Shown: positions 4,930 through 5,003 of the stretch, piece by piece | How positions within the stretch are numbered: position 1 is the stretch's first letter | Layout: each line of letters begins with the position of its first letter | Assembly (NCBI GenBank): GCA_029860565.1 | Contig: JAOUAY010000100.1 | Coordinates: 1-5,003, forward strand | DNA from: Candidatus Nitrosopumilus sp. | GTDB lineage: Archaea > Thermoproteota > Nitrososphaeria > Nitrososphaerales > Nitrosopumilaceae | Reading direction: 5' to 3' | Length of the DNA stretch: 5,003 bases | Position numbers and translations under genes: made by a program | Notes under the pieces: model-generated | Databases searched by the model: none | Told to the model about the DNA's origin: nothing | What the model saw: only the letters and a program-made list of their open reading frames with translations

Positions 4930-5003
4930 GGTGATGTATTGTATTCAGATTAGTCAGATGATTCTACACAATAATGTAATTTTTACCTAAATTTTTTTCA
5001 CTT

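Noticed and set aside
4900..5003. Possible gene or RNA at the right edge
   Set aside because: No start codon with a sustained frame, no tRNA-like or hairpin structure and no repeat could be supported in this 104-base stretch beyond the TATA-like box.

Overview
The window most likely comes from an ammonia-oxidising archaeon of the Nitrososphaerota (Thaumarchaeota), close to Nitrosopumilus or Nitrosarchaeum. The evidence is strong AT richness, a secreted protein ending in a PEFG-CTERM anchor (a thaumarchaeal hallmark), a small zinc-ribbon protein that I recall as typical of this phylum, and A/T-rich TATA-like boxes about 25 bases upstream of start codons, as expected for leaderless archaeal transcripts. 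No rRNA, tRNA, CRISPR array, insertion sequence or long repeat was seen.

Layout. At the left edge is the 5' part of a DoxX-family membrane protein on the minus strand (1-328, running off the window). It is divergent from a plus-strand pair: a membrane-anchored DUF3179 protein (420-1547) and, 8 bases later, a small four-helix membrane protein with a Cys-Cys pair (1556-2092). The rest of the window is read on the minus strand. From right to left it holds a winged-helix-like regulator candidate (4291-4899), a RidA-family deaminase (3749-4204), a small zinc-ribbon protein (3505-3702), an overlapping 53-residue Cys-rich protein (3363-3524), a PEFG-CTERM surface protein with two Ig-like repeats (2472-3311) and a short PPOX/F420-type flavin or deazaflavin protein (2079-2453). 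The plus- and minus-strand blocks meet tail to tail with a 14-base overlap of coding ends.

How the parts may work together. DoxX, DUF3179 and the Cys-Cys membrane protein share a divergent promoter region and all sit at the membrane. The TYCPLC motif of DUF3179 and the GCC motif of its partner suggest a redox or metal theme, but this is inference. RidA and the PPOX protein are housekeeping-type metabolite-repair or reductase proteins. The two Cys-rich mini-proteins overlap by 20 bases, and the second has a clear Shine-Dalgarno sequence, so they are probably made from one message.

The most interesting parts are the overlapping pair of Cys-rich mini-genes, one of them under 60 residues and easily missed, and the DUF3179/dicysteine membrane pair. 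I see no clear evidence of a defence system, mobile element or other wholly new multi-gene machine. All gaps between genes are shorter than about 105 bases.
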